From Trichomonas tenax (taxonomy: Eukaryota; Parabasalia; Trichomonadida; Trichomonadidae), in the NCBI GenBank assembly GCA_023091735.1, contig JALKBU010000610.1, positions 1 through 31,008 of the forward strand: a stretch of DNA of 31,008 nt. The letters are read 5' to 3'. Numbering within the stretch: position 1 is the stretch's first letter; each line of letters opens with the position of its first letter. A model generated the notes under the pieces. That model saw only the letters and a list, made by a program, of their open reading frames with translations. It was not told where the DNA came from and searched no databases. The translations under genes and the position numbers were made by a program. This document shows positions 1 through 9,289 of this stretch, in pieces.

Positions 1-1237
1 TAATAATGTAAAATTTTAGAATCTTAGATTTGGCAATGAAAAAAAAATTATGCGCTGAGACACCATCTTTCCTCAGCGCTGCATATTAATGCATACATTT
101 ATGCTGGAAATCGTATATTTTTGGACGATTTGAAATGCAATCAATGATTTGATAGATATATAGACTGTGCCATTTATACCACTGGATAGACAACTATCAA
201 TATGTACATGAAAGTACCTTCAAATCGAAAAAATATTGATCAGATAAAAAGTTATGAAGGTCGCGGGACTACACCGCAGAAGGAAAAATACTGCCGAAAA
301 TTCAGTGACGCCTATTTTGATTAAATATAAAACAAACATTACATCGTTCAATTTAGCTGCATTTATATTACCTTATGATCTAAATACAGAATTCATGTTT
401 TTGCTTATGTTATAAAATTAAATTTCTTATTTCCAGATTTTTTCTCAGAAGTCCATTTTTTATCTTCTAGAATCTATTTTATCTCCCAGATTTGCATCCC
501 TACATCCTGCAATGAATTAGTCAAAATTTAGACGACTCGAATTGTTGTCAAAATATTAGAAAACGGCTTCTTTTATTTTTCTTAAATTACCCATCCATTA
601 TCATTTCTGTGAAGAATTTACTCATAAAAAGTTCGATAACTCGTCCTTTTTTACCCAAAAATGCCACCTTTTGGATCATTTTCAATCATTCACACAACAC
701 GTATAGTTTTAAGAGTAGATTATAAAAATCGAAAAACTTTTTAAAATAAAATCATTTTTTTCAAAGAAAAATAAAATTTTGAATTCAATCAAAAACATTT
801 GTTCAATTTTGAATTCACTCATGAATGAACTTTTGATTTCTCGAATACTATTTTTTTTGCCTTTATGTAACGAAGAACATGGCTGACATCAATTTTTTGA
901 ATAGACCAAAATTGTGTTATTTACTTGATTGAATATGGTTGGTCAATTCATGCAATCATGCTTTTGAGCTCATAATCATCAACTAATTTTACTTGCTTAA
1001 TCATATGGTGCATTATCAATTTCTTCGTTGTGAATTGAGAGACATCGAATGGTCTCTACTATAAAATGTGTTTCTAAACATAATTTTGTAACAATTTTAC
1101 CCAAAATTTTTAGGCAAAAATTTTCGTAAAAATTCAAATTAACATATCCTCCATGCCAGCAAACATTTTCGGACTTTGAATATAACTCACGACGATGAAA
1201 AAAATAATTTTTGTTTAGTTTACATAATTTTTAAATA
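1..1237. other. AT-rich intergenic region
   Basis: No convincing coding region is visible on either strand. The stretch is very AT-rich with many homopolymer runs. The only compact structure I see is a perfect 8-bp inverted repeat, GCGCTGAG at 52-59 and CTCAGCGC at 72-79, around a 12-nt loop. A 16-base string at 297-312 recurs inverted at 24284-24299. Confidence 0.6.
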
Positions 1238-2389
1238 ATGTCTATCTGGACCACTGGTTCTAAAATTGAACACTATGTGTTGGAAGAATTGATTGGCAAA
1301 TTCAAGGGCTTCTCGATATGGACAGCCGTGCATTCTATTTCGAAGCAAAAAGTCACAATCAGAGTTTTCCCGCGATCTGTATTAAAGTCAGAGTTCGATA
1401 AAAACTTATTCGCATCCGAGAAAGCGATCCTCAAATCAATAAATTCACCATTCATTCCCCAAACATTCGAAGTTATTGAAACACCATCTGAATCATTCAT
1501 TGTTAAAGAGTACATTCCTTATAATCCAATCTCTCAAGTTATCAAGGCTTCGGGGCTTTTGCCTATTATCATTGCCAAAAAGTATTTCATAGAGTTTGTT
1601 GCAGCTGTGAATTATCTCCATGAAAATGATTTTGTTATCTTCGATGATTTTACTACTGAATCCGTTCTCGTTGATGATAATGACCACATCAAAATCGTAG
1701 ACTATGAATTCTTTAAGGCAGGCAATGTTCCTTCCTACCATATCAACAACAAGCCAGAAATGTTACCGATTTCAAGACTGAACTTTATCGCGCCTGAAAT
1801 CTTGGCTGGAGGAAAGCCCACAAAGAAGGCTGACACCTGGTGTGCAGGAGTTTTCTTATTTTATATGTGCACCGGCGAATTGCCTTTCAAGACAATAGAC
1901 CAGATATACAACTCCTGCCCTGAGTTCCCTCAGGCAATGAGCATCCCATTAAGAGATTTGATAAATAGAATGTTGAGGAAAGACCAAGAAAACAGATTAT
2001 CGATTAGCGAAGTCTTACAAATAGAGTGGCTCTCAAAGAATGAGTTGGTTGAGTACTGCCAGTCATTCGCCAGCCGTAGCTACAATAACTTTGTTGATTA
2101 TATGATACTAGATAAGATGTCCAAGATCGGTCTCAATGTCGAATTCTTACCGCAAATGCTTCAGACAAACGAAGACATATATTTGACATCAGTATACAGA
2201 CAATTCCATCGACAAACAATCATATCGAACGCTTCAAAAGACATCGACATTATACTCAACAAATCATTACATAATGACGACACAGATGTCTGCAGAAAGA
2301 GCCATAGTAAACCAAACCTTCCGATCTTACGTCGCACCAAACACGTAAATTCAGCCATATTTATTAGAAATCAGAGTTTTAAACACTGA
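1238..2389 (+). CDS. Protein kinase-like protein, probable pseudokinase
   Basis: This 383-residue protein has the layout of a Ser/Thr kinase domain (about residues 10-265), but the catalytic motifs are eroded. The VAIK lysine position reads VTIR (residues 39-42). The HRD region reads FDD (135-137) followed by FTTES where K-P-E-N would be, so only the Asp remains. DFG reads DYE (155-157). The αC Glu (E61), the APE motif (185-187), the D-x-W-x-x-G segment (199-204) and the late Arg (R253) are kept. This suggests a folded but weakly active or inactive kinase acting as a scaffold or allosteric regulator, related to the CAMK/SNF1-like class expanded in trichomonads. About 120 C-terminal residues follow with no domain I recognise. 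The ATG at 1238 is the first in frame, preceded by an AT-rich leader. The pseudokinase call follows from the residues; function and family placement are inference. Confidence 0.8.
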   Translation: MSIWTTGSKIEHYVLEELIGKFKGFSIWTAVHSISKQKVTIRVFPRSVLKSEFDKNLFASEKAILKSINSPFIPQTFEVIETPSESFIVKEYIPYNPISQVIKASGLLPIIIAKKYFIEFVAAVNYLHENDFVIFDDFTTESVLVDDNDHIKIVDYEFFKAGNVPSYHINNKPEMLPISRLNFIAPEILAGGKPTKKADTWCAGVFLFYMCTGELPFKTIDQIYNSCPEFPQAMSIPLRDLINRMLRKDQENRLSISEVLQIEWLSKNELVEYCQSFASRSYNNFVDYMILDKMSKIGLNVEFLPQMLQTNEDIYLTSVYRQFHRQTIISNASKDIDIILNKSLHNDDTDVCRKSHSKPNLPILRRTKHVNSAIFIRNQSFKH

Positions 2390-2484
2390 TCAAACCCCCG
2401 TCAATTTGTTGTTTTTATTAAATGTTTTCTTTCCTTTAGTATTATCTTAATTAGTTGCTTTTTTACTTTTTTTACATTAAATGC

Positions 2485-2619
2485 GAAATCCTTGAGGCTG
2501 ATCACCCCAAGAACTATCATAGACTGCTCGAATCCCATGGATTGATAACGACTGAAAGGGAAAACTCCAGCAAAATCAAGGTGACATTCAAAAATTTTCG
2601 TATTTTCTCAAATTTTTAA
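2485..2619 (+). pseudogene. Possible coding relic between genes
   Basis: An open stretch with coding-like composition and no usable ATG starts as EILEADHPKNYHRLLESHGL and closes at TAA 2617-2619. The segment is GC-richer and more polar than the poly-T-rich DNA on both sides, which suggests the decayed 3' end of an old gene. I do not recognise the family. It lies between the pseudokinase and the coiled-coil gene, in neither of their frames as an extension. It could also be a chance open frame. Confidence 0.25.
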
Positions 2620-2666
2620 TGTTTTTAGAATGTCCACAATGTCTACATAACACATTTACAATTTAA

Positions 2667-3608
2667 ATGGAAAATAAAAAAAGCAAACGCCACTTTTTAA
2701 TGAAAAAACGGGCATCTCCCTCTACTTTTGCAGAGCCGAAGGAATTCAAGTTTGCGAAGCTTTCAGTTACTCCGGAGCTCGCGGAAAAGCGAAAGGAGAT
2801 GCTTGTTAAGAATGAGGAGCTCGAGGAAGCGAAAACTAAATTTGAAGAATGGAAAGTTGACTTTCAATCAAGAAAAGCCGAAATAGATGACAAAATAGCT
2901 AAATTGGAAGACCAAAAACATAGTTTAATTCAGTTTACTCGTCATCATAATCTTGAGCTTGAGAAAGCACAACAAACAGAAGAAGAGTCCAAAATAAAGA
3001 TGATAAACATAAGGAAAGAAATCGATCTCCTTAAGAAAGAAGATGATCAACTTCAAAATCAAATTGATAATTTAATGAAACAAATTGATCAATTACAACC
3101 ATGCGCAGATTATTTACAATCAGCTGTAGATTATAGTTCAAACTTTGACTCTGTTGAATACATGTTAAACCGTTATCATTCGATCAGTGAAACAAGAGCT
3201 GAATTTTTAAACAAGTATCAGAATCTTTTGATGATATTTGGTGAAGACAGCAAGAAGTTGGATGAACTTTTGAAGCTTAGAAAAGCATATTTAATCGATA
3301 GAACAATGAGATTCAATAAAGAAATAGCTCAATTCGAACAGACAAAGCAGCAAAGAGAATACCGAAAGATGTCTTTGATTAAAGATATACAAAGAATCGA
3401 AGAAAAACTTGTTGAATTATCTTCAATCAAAACATCAATTAGAACTATTTATGAAAGTGCAATGGATAGAATGCAGTCAACTGATGGCAAGAAGAAAGCA
3501 CCGCCAGCTAATACTTTAACAGACGAGCAAATGTTGATTGCAATCAAAAACAGATTTAGCGATTTATCAGAAATCATTAAAGCTGCTAATGTCAAAGTTG
3601 TAATATGA
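2667..3608 (+). CDS. CCDC42/CFAP73-family (DUF4200) coiled-coil axonemal protein
   Basis: This 313-residue protein is almost entirely coiled coil, rich in Glu, Lys and Gln. The N-terminal block, about residues 35-150, follows the DUF4200 pattern of the CCDC42/CFAP73 family: a TPELAEKRKEM start, long heptads, a central QFTRHHNLELEKA block where the family has its N-x-x-K-R-x-R-A segment, then another heptad run. Family members of about 300 residues are ciliary or axonemal; CFAP73 (MIA2) with CFAP100 forms the modifier of inner arms complex that docks inner-arm dynein f. That role suits a multiflagellate trichomonad. The upstream sequence reads ACAATTTAAATG, an initiator-like element very close to the start. 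The C-terminal part is helical and ends in a short Lys/Pro-rich linker plus a final helix. The family call rests on pattern similarity and could be a generic coiled coil. Confidence 0.6.
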   Translation: MENKKSKRHFLMKKRASPSTFAEPKEFKFAKLSVTPELAEKRKEMLVKNEELEEAKTKFEEWKVDFQSRKAEIDDKIAKLEDQKHSLIQFTRHHNLELEKAQQTEEESKIKMINIRKEIDLLKKEDDQLQNQIDNLMKQIDQLQPCADYLQSAVDYSSNFDSVEYMLNRYHSISETRAEFLNKYQNLLMIFGEDSKKLDELLKLRKAYLIDRTMRFNKEIAQFEQTKQQREYRKMSLIKDIQRIEEKLVELSSIKTSIRTIYESAMDRMQSTDGKKKAPPANTLTDEQMLIAIKNRFSDLSEIIKAANVKVVI

Positions 3609-3831
3609 TTATTTACAGTTGAATTATTTTTTCGAATAAAATTATTGTTTGATTTTCTCATGACAATCTAACCAATTGTTCACTCAGGTGAAGCCATGCC
3701 TTATTTTAACTATAAATTGGTTTTTTATTTAATAAAACAAACATAATATCAATATACTGTATAAAAATTCTATTTGAATGTAAAATTAATCATTACATGA
3801 TCTAGTCTAATGAGTGAATTGGTAGAAAAAG

Positions 3832-4254
3832 TTAGTATTCCACATCTGGAAATGTGTTAGTTTGATTATTGGCTATTGAACCTTTGTCAATCTCTACAAT
3901 GAGAATATGCTGCAGAAGAATGCCAAACGTAATGAAGACAACTGATAAAAATAATAAGAGAATAATAACGATTGTGCAAGAAAGAGCATTATGCTGATCT
4001 GAAAAGCTTTTATATTTCGGCGGTAGGAGTATACTTTTGATATCCCTATTTGAGTTCATAGGAGCAAGAATACTTTCAACTGGAATCGATTTATCGATTG
4101 GATCAGAATACACGCGAACTACATCTGAGAATTTGACCTTTTTTGCATGCTGGAAGGCCGCAGGTTCCATGTCAAGCAAGTAGTCCATGTCCATAGGATT
4201 ATCCATTGCACAAGATTGTAAAATCTTTGACACTTTTATAACCTTAATTTTCAT
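3832..4254 (-). CDS. Small single-pass membrane protein with candidate PP1-docking (RVxF) motif
   Basis: The protein has 140 residues. There is no signal peptide. Residues about 93-117 form one strongly hydrophobic segment, leaving a cytosolic N-terminal region and a short C-terminal tail of about 20 residues. Residues 38-49 read KKVKFSDVVRVY. KVKF (39-42) fits the RVxF motif that docks protein phosphatase 1, and the V-Y pair six residues later fits the adjoining ΦΦ motif, as in GADD34/CReP-type PP1 regulators. A membrane-anchored PP1 targeting subunit is therefore a reasonable inference, but short motifs occur by chance. An acidic, Met-rich stretch lies at 17-30. The alternative start M17 would also preserve both elements. 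The gene converges on the coiled-coil gene, whose stop is 223 bp away. I do not recognise a named homologue. Confidence 0.6.
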   Translation of the reverse strand: MKIKVIKVSKILQSCAMDNPMDMDYLLDMEPAAFQHAKKVKFSDVVRVYSDPIDKSIPVESILAPMNSNRDIKSILLPPKYKSFSDQHNALSCTIVIILLLFLSVVFITFGILLQHILIVEIDKGSIANNQTNTFPDVEY

Positions 4255-4530
4255 TTAACTTATCAATTTTTTTTGTAAACTAATGTCAAAAAACAATTTC
4301 TGTAAATTTTCAAGGGGTCTCCCTCAATATTATGAGGAACACGCCCGTAGAGTACCTAGGTACCATTAAAAATGTAGTTTAGCACGATAATTATTTCAGT
4401 AGAGTATGAATATACGATTTTTTTTAAAAAAATTAACATCACAAAGACAAAACCGCTAATCTCAGTTTTTTAAAAGTGACAAAACTGCTATTCAAATTTT
4501 TTAATGCTCGACGAAAATTCTGACCCTTGA
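4255..4530. other. Intergenic segment with small palindromes
   Basis: No gene is visible. It contains the inverted repeat CCTCA-N6-TGAGG at about 4322-4337 and the perfect 12-bp palindrome GTACCTAGGTAC at 4352-4363, in an otherwise AT-rich stretch. It lies upstream of the minus-strand membrane-protein gene, so a regulatory role is possible but not shown. Confidence 0.3.
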
Positions 4531-4929
4531 GAATTTGTTCTCACTTTTGACGAAATTTACAACCAATATGAGGATTCGCAATGTATTGCAGATGTATTCA
4601 TCGATAACAATACTGATAAATTAATCAACGAAAAAGTTTTATGGATAATATGGTTTTATTCCTTGAGAATACGAGTCATCTCATCAATTTCACAATCAAG
4701 CATCTACTTGTCGTTTAAGAATGGCAAGGAAAACGATCCAGTGATCTTGTTATGCAGCGATAAAATGGAATTCATGAACGTCAAGTTTGGAAATCCCAAA
4801 TTCGAAAGCAGCATCATCATTCGCAACTCACTACGGAAATGTGTGCAATTTTACATTCCCATTTTGCGAATTAAAAATCCCCCACTTTATCATATAATTA
4901 TCAGTGAATCCGAATATTGTATTATTTAA
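4531..4929 (+). pseudogene. Open frame without start codon, possible gene fragment
   Basis: A 132-codon open frame runs from just after a TGA (4528-4530) to TAA (4927-4929). There is no ATG until deep inside it (MEFMNVKFGN...). The protein mixes charged and hydrophobic segments and ends in a hydrophobic C-terminus. It resembles no family I know. The lack of a start, and the tandem duplication that begins at its stop codon, make a truncated or decayed gene more likely than an active one. A chance open frame is also possible. Confidence 0.3.
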
Positions 4930-5023
4930 GACGCAATGAAGATTGTCCAATCATTTGGACGCAATGAAGATTGTATTATTTAAGAAACAATGAAGATTGT
5001 CCATTTACTTGGACGTAATTAAT
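4916..5023. repeat. 54-bp direct tandem duplication
   Basis: Two adjacent 54-bp units, 4916-4969 and 4970-5023, both begin ATTGTATTATTTAAG and then carry a CAATGAAGATTGTCCA core and a TTGGACG block. The second unit has diverged by scattered substitutions. The first copy contains the TAA stop of the preceding open frame. A shorter piece, CAATGAAGATTGT, occurs within the unit boundary as well, suggesting stepwise slippage. Confidence 0.75.
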
Positions 5024-5190
5024 ATTCTTGATTTGGCTAAATATTTTTAGTAAAAATAATTGTTGGTGCACATATTAAAATATAAAAACCAGCCATATCG
5101 GCGCACGCAGTTATAAATAATGCACATTAAAATACAGGGAAGTAAAAAAAGTAAAGTAAAAGTGACGCGGCTTCGAGGAAGTTCCCCAAT

Positions 5191-5210
5191 TCACTTTTTT
5201 AAAAACAGAG
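5191..5210 (+). promoter_or_regulatory. Initiator-like element of RAD51
   Basis: TCACTTTTTT at 5191-5200 matches the trichomonad initiator pattern TCA-Py-(T/A), where the A is the transcription start. If used, it gives a leader of 18 nt before the ATG at 5211, a length normal for trichomonad mRNAs. Confidence 0.55.
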
Positions 5211-6200
5211 ATGGAAACAGAGGTCGGTCAGGAAGTACAGTCGGGACCACTCCTGATACAGACACTTGAGAAACAGGGTATAGCTGCAGGTGACATCAAG
5301 AAACTCCAGGAAGCTGGGTATAATACTGTTGAATCAATTGCATTTACTACAAAGAAAACGTTAATCAATGTCAAGGGTATATCAGAAGCCAAGGCTGACA
5401 AAATTATGGCTGCTGCTGCACAGCTAGTCCCGATGGGCTTTGCTTCGGCCTCAGATTATAATCAAATCCGAAAGGAGATGGTATATCTTACAACAGGATC
5501 TACAGAACTCGACAAACTTCTCGGTGGTGGTATAGAAACAGGATCTGTAACCGAAATATTTGGTGAATTCAGAACAGGAAAAACTCAATTATGCCATACA
5601 CTTGCAGTTACTTGCCAACTTCCGATCGAAAACGGTGGCGGACAAGGAAAATGCTTATGGATAGATACAGAAGGAACATTTAGACCAGAGAGAATTATTC
5701 CAATTGCCCAAAGATTCGGATTAGATCCAGATGGAGTTATGGACAATATTGCTTATGCGAGGGCATATAATAGTGACCACCAATCTCAGTTATTGGTTAC
5801 AGCTTCTGCTATGATGGCTGAAGCTCACTACGCTTTACTAATTGTTGACTCTTCCACAAACTTATACAGAACAGACTATAGCGGTCGTGGCGAACTTAGC
5901 GCACGCCAGATGCATCTTGGGCAATTCTTAAGAAATATTCAGCGCCTCGCTGATGAATACGGAATTGCTGTTGTTATTACAAACCAAGTCGTTGCGCAAG
6001 TAGATGGTGCGGCTATGTTCGTATCAGATCCAAAGAAGCCTATTGGAGGTAATATCATGGCCCATGCATCACAAACAAGACTTTCATTGAGGAAAGGTAG
6101 AGGTGAAACACGCGTTTGCAAGATTTATGATTCACCATCTCTTCCTGAAAATGAAGCTACTTTCCAAATCACAAATGGAGGAATTACTGATGCAGAGTAA
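5211..6200 (+). CDS. RAD51: DNA recombinase RAD51
   Basis: This 329-residue protein is collinear with eukaryotic RAD51. It binds single-stranded DNA as a filament and drives strand exchange in homologous recombination in the nucleus. A helix-hairpin-helix N-terminal domain (about 20-75, [14 protein letters not shown]) is followed by the FxxA-type polymerisation motif FASA (77-80). The ATPase core has Walker A GEFRTGKT (118-125) and Walker B LLIVDS (209-214), then the [17 protein letters not shown] block (220-236) and the L2 region with [14 protein letters not shown] (257-270). [10 protein letters not shown] marks RAD51 rather than the meiotic paralogue DMC1, which reads differently there. Length and both ends are complete. 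Local changes include S-S-T-N after Walker B and Gly in HLGQF. The gene is well preserved beside decaying neighbours. An initiator-like TCAC lies 18 nt upstream. Confidence 0.97.
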   Translation: METEVGQEVQSGPLLIQTLEKQGIAAGDIKKLQEAGYNTVESIAFTTKKTLINVKGISEAKADKIMAAAAQLVPMGFASASDYNQIRKEMVYLTTGSTELDKLLGGGIETGSVTEIFGEFRTGKTQLCHTLAVTCQLPIENGGGQGKCLWIDTEGTFRPERIIPIAQRFGLDPDGVMDNIAYARAYNSDHQSQLLVTASAMMAEAHYALLIVDSSTNLYRTDYSGRGELSARQMHLGQFLRNIQRLADEYGIAVVITNQVVAQVDGAAMFVSDPKKPIGGNIMAHASQTRLSLRKGRGETRVCKIYDSPSLPENEATFQITNGGITDAE

Positions 6201-6534
6201 GCCAAGGTGCACCACAACTTAGTCTTTGATGTTTGATTAAACAAGATATATTATGAATATCAATAATATTTTTTTGAGTTTATATTAAATGTATTTGGGA
6301 TATATAATTAAAAAAAAACACTAACAAAGCATTGATAAAGAATATATAGATAATCATAATCTCGCCAATTCTCTATCACATAGACGAATTTTCGTTATAT
6401 TTCAACTTCATTATGAGATTAGGTTTTGTTATTTATAGAAATTGCCCAAAAGCATGAGTTGCATCTGAATTCAAGAGATAAAAAGAACAAGAAGAATCAC
6501 AACTCAAAATATGAATTTTTAAACGTACACATTC
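6201..6534. other. Intergenic spacer downstream of RAD51
   Basis: This 334-bp AT-rich spacer lies between two plus-strand genes. It shows several TAAA strings typical of trichomonad 3' ends and nothing coding. A four-codon ATG-to-TAA at 6511-6522 precedes the next gene but would probably fall outside its short leader. Confidence 0.5.
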
Positions 6535-7914
6535 ATGAATCATCAGAAAGGAAACAAAGCTGATCAACAAATGGATGCAAACACTAAAGAATCAGCGAAA
6601 GCGGCTTTAGAGCCACTGATTTCATCATGCGTTTCTGCTTTAGTTGAAGGAAAAGAAAATGTTTTAAAAATCGGAACATTAATTCAGGTTTCAGACGCAT
6701 TTTCTCGCAAACCAAGACCTCCTTTACCAGATAATCTAATTACAGCTAATTTTATCAAAGAATTATATAATTGCGCCTTCAATACACACGATGATCCACT
6801 TTCAATAGAAGCATTGAGATTCATAGAATGCGTAATTTCCAAAAATGATGATTTTGATCTCCAAATACTCCAAAATTGCGAAATTAATTTGATATCTTCA
6901 ATGTCTGAATATATTAGACACTCAACACGATCGGAAGCAAACATTTTGTTCGCCATACTCACAAATCTTATTCGCAGAAGCAAAGAATTTGCAAAATTAA
7001 TTAATAAAGAATTGCCAATCACACGAATTTTGGGAGAATTCAATCATGGAAACGAGGATCTATTCAATGTTAGCTCAATGTGTCATGCAATATGTTATCA
7101 ATTCGATGATTTAGAAACAATTGTTCCATATTACCAATTTGCATTCCCAAACATCGAAATTCAAATGGAAACAGAACTAGACAACAAAATTATATACGAA
7201 TTGGTATCATCTGTTTATCAAGTATCAACAAAAGATTTCAATGTTTCATCAATTTCCCCTCCAGCAGAAGATGTATCAAGAATCATGGAATCAGCATACA
7301 AATCAGATAAACTTTCAGTTAAAATCATGATCATTGATATCCTCCAAAGATGTTGGATAGAAACAAACGACGAAAAATTGATTTCCAAGTTTTCTCCAAA
7401 TATCCTTGTAAAGCGTATTGAAACTAAGTCAGCATCAGATAGAAACAATGTAATACTCACTTCCAAGTGCATAGAATTCTTAGCGGACATCATTTCAGCA
7501 GGAAAATTCTCATTCATTCCTGAAAGTGATTTCATGGATATTCTTAAAGAATTTCTCACATCAATAACAAATTCAGCTAAAGCAGCTGCATTGAAATTTA
7601 CAACTGCATTAGCAGAATATGGCGATGATTCAACAAAGATGTTATTAATGACTGCTTTCACTCAACACGTTACTAAGTTTTTAAGGAGCAATAGAAGTGA
7701 TCAGTTGCTTTATGCTCTCCGTTTTTCAATGTCATTGTGCATGTTTGCACGGGCACAACACAAAGAAAATGAAATGATTGAGTCATTAAACGCATATAAA
7801 GATGTTATAGCAGACATTGCTTCGAAGAATCACGATTGGATGATTCAAGGATTCGCAAAGGCTCTTGATGCATTTATTAATGAAAATCCATCAAAAGAAG
7901 AAAATACACAATAG
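6535..7914 (+). CDS. Alpha-helical repeat (ARM/HEAT-like) protein, function unknown
   Basis: This 459-residue protein is predicted to be nearly all helical, with repeated pairs of amphipathic helices rich in Leu, Ile and Asn, as in armadillo or HEAT solenoids. It has no signal peptide, membrane segment or catalytic motif. The first 30 residues are polar and probably disordered, and the last 15 are charged. The general look resembles the ARM-like proteins at 12765-14075 and 15052-16488, but I see no close sequence identity between them. Two starts are possible. The ATG at 6535 overlaps a TTCATG string. The ATG at 6571 (residue 13) is preceded by an initiator-like TCAACAA only five bases away. 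I keep the longer form. A scaffold role is inferred from fold only. Confidence 0.75.
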   Translation: MNHQKGNKADQQMDANTKESAKAALEPLISSCVSALVEGKENVLKIGTLIQVSDAFSRKPRPPLPDNLITANFIKELYNCAFNTHDDPLSIEALRFIECVISKNDDFDLQILQNCEINLISSMSEYIRHSTRSEANILFAILTNLIRRSKEFAKLINKELPITRILGEFNHGNEDLFNVSSMCHAICYQFDDLETIVPYYQFAFPNIEIQMETELDNKIIYELVSSVYQVSTKDFNVSSISPPAEDVSRIMESAYKSDKLSVKIMIIDILQRCWIETNDEKLISKFSPNILVKRIETKSASDRNNVILTSKCIEFLADIISAGKFSFIPESDFMDILKEFLTSITNSAKAAALKFTTALAEYGDDSTKMLLMTAFTQHVTKFLRSNRSDQLLYALRFSMSLCMFARAQHKENEMIESLNAYKDVIADIASKNHDWMIQGFAKALDAFINENPSKEENTQ

Positions 7915-8012
7915 ATTTTGTTATCAGTCAACATTATATAAAGTTTGTTTATATTAATAATTTGATTTTAACTGAAAATCTTAATACCATGTGAAGAAGT
8001 GGGAGCAAATTT

Positions 8013-8791
8013 TCAGAAATTGGTAGAAAATGAGCGTGCATTTCCACGCTGACTCCTATATTCATTCAATTTTGAAATGCAATCAACATTATTCGCTGAT
8101 TTAGCATATTTTAAAGCATGGTTTCCAAAGTTGTCTCTTGTATCGATATTTGCACCATTTTCGATAAGTTTTGTGAAACAATCAACACTATTACATTTAG
8201 ATGCAATCATCAAAGCTGTTGCTCCATCATTAGTTTTCTCTTCAATACTCGCACCATTTTCAATAAGTTTTGTGACGCAATCAACATGATTTTTAATAAC
8301 TACAAACATCAAAGCTGTTGCTCCATCATTATCTTTCTCTTCAATATTTGCACCATTTTCAATAAGTTTTGTAATAGTATTAATGTTATTGAATTTCGAA
8401 GCTGAAATCAACGGCGAAATTTTAGTATGATTCTTAACTTGACTTAAGTAATTTTCTAAACGACTATCTTCAAATAATTCAATAATCTCAAAGCATCCAA
8501 AATAACAAAAATTTGTAAAATCATTATCAAGTTTTGATGCATATGACAAAAAAGCTTTAAGATTTAGATTTTCATTTATCAATTCAAGATCACATGACTG
8601 TCAATTTTGAATTTGAGACTCATTATTAATTGAAGATTATTTGTTAATATGCAAGTCTTCATTGTTTCATAATTTGGGTCATGTTCACATAAACACTCTT
8701 TGATTATATCCGAATTTTGTCCAAAATAGCTCAAATCAAGACAATTCTTTGTAATTTCAGCACCTACGCTTACAATATAATTGAAGCACAT
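8013..8791 (-). pseudogene. Trichomonad ankyrin-repeat protein gene, frameshifted and 5'-truncated
   Basis: Two overlapping minus-strand frames make one gene. The 5' part (8791-8579) encodes an N-terminal region typical of large trichomonad ankyrin families (DUF3447-like), with DPNYETMKTCILTNN. It then runs into a stop at 8579-8581. The neighbouring frame carries on from about 8600 with LELINENLNLKAF, then ankyrin repeats with TKLIENGA, the hallmark NDGATALM and VDCVTKLI phrases. A one-base loss or gain near 8590-8605 explains the change. Open reading continues upstream of 8791 to a stop at 8834-8836 without another ATG, so the normal long N-terminus is missing. The C-terminus drifts into unrelated residues after the last repeat. 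The repeats themselves are well kept, so the break looks recent, or it may be a base-calling error. Confidence 0.75.
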
Positions 8792-8836
8792 ATTGGTACT
8801 TCTCGAGAAAGTAATAAAACAGATTGATGTCGGTCA

Positions 8837-9264
8837 TTATTACTTTTCAAAATGAAATATTTTGCCACCATTTTTTTACATGCCACATTGACTTTACATG
8901 TCAAAAATAATATTTTTCCCTACATAATTTAAATTGATTTATTTGAACTACCAGGACTTATTATCATTATTTACTTTATATTATTATATACTACATCAGA
9001 GGTTCTATATATAACTCTATTGAGCGTGGTAACAAAAACTCAACAATGCTGAGAAAAACTTTGTTTTTCTTCGGGAATGAGAAAATCTGAAATAATACAA
9101 TCAATTGATTGCAAACAAAAAGTTAGGCTGATGTTTCGTTTAAATGAAGGAAAATAGTCATGACACAAAGTTCAAAAATTTAAAATCACTTTTTCTCGAA
9201 AATTACTCGATTAATGCATATTAATTTCTTTACCATTATTATTTATTTCTGATACACAGATATT
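8837..9264. other. AT-rich intergenic spacer
   Basis: I see no gene, repeat or structured element in these roughly 430 bp. The composition is AT-rich throughout. Confidence 0.5.
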
Positions 9265-9289
9265 ATGGATGGTTTAGAAAATATTGAAA

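Noticed and set aside
2495..2545. CTCGAATCCC string resembling a tRNA T-loop (B box)
   Set aside because: No matching A box or cloverleaf of tRNA length can be drawn around it, and the stretch reads as part of a coding-like relic.
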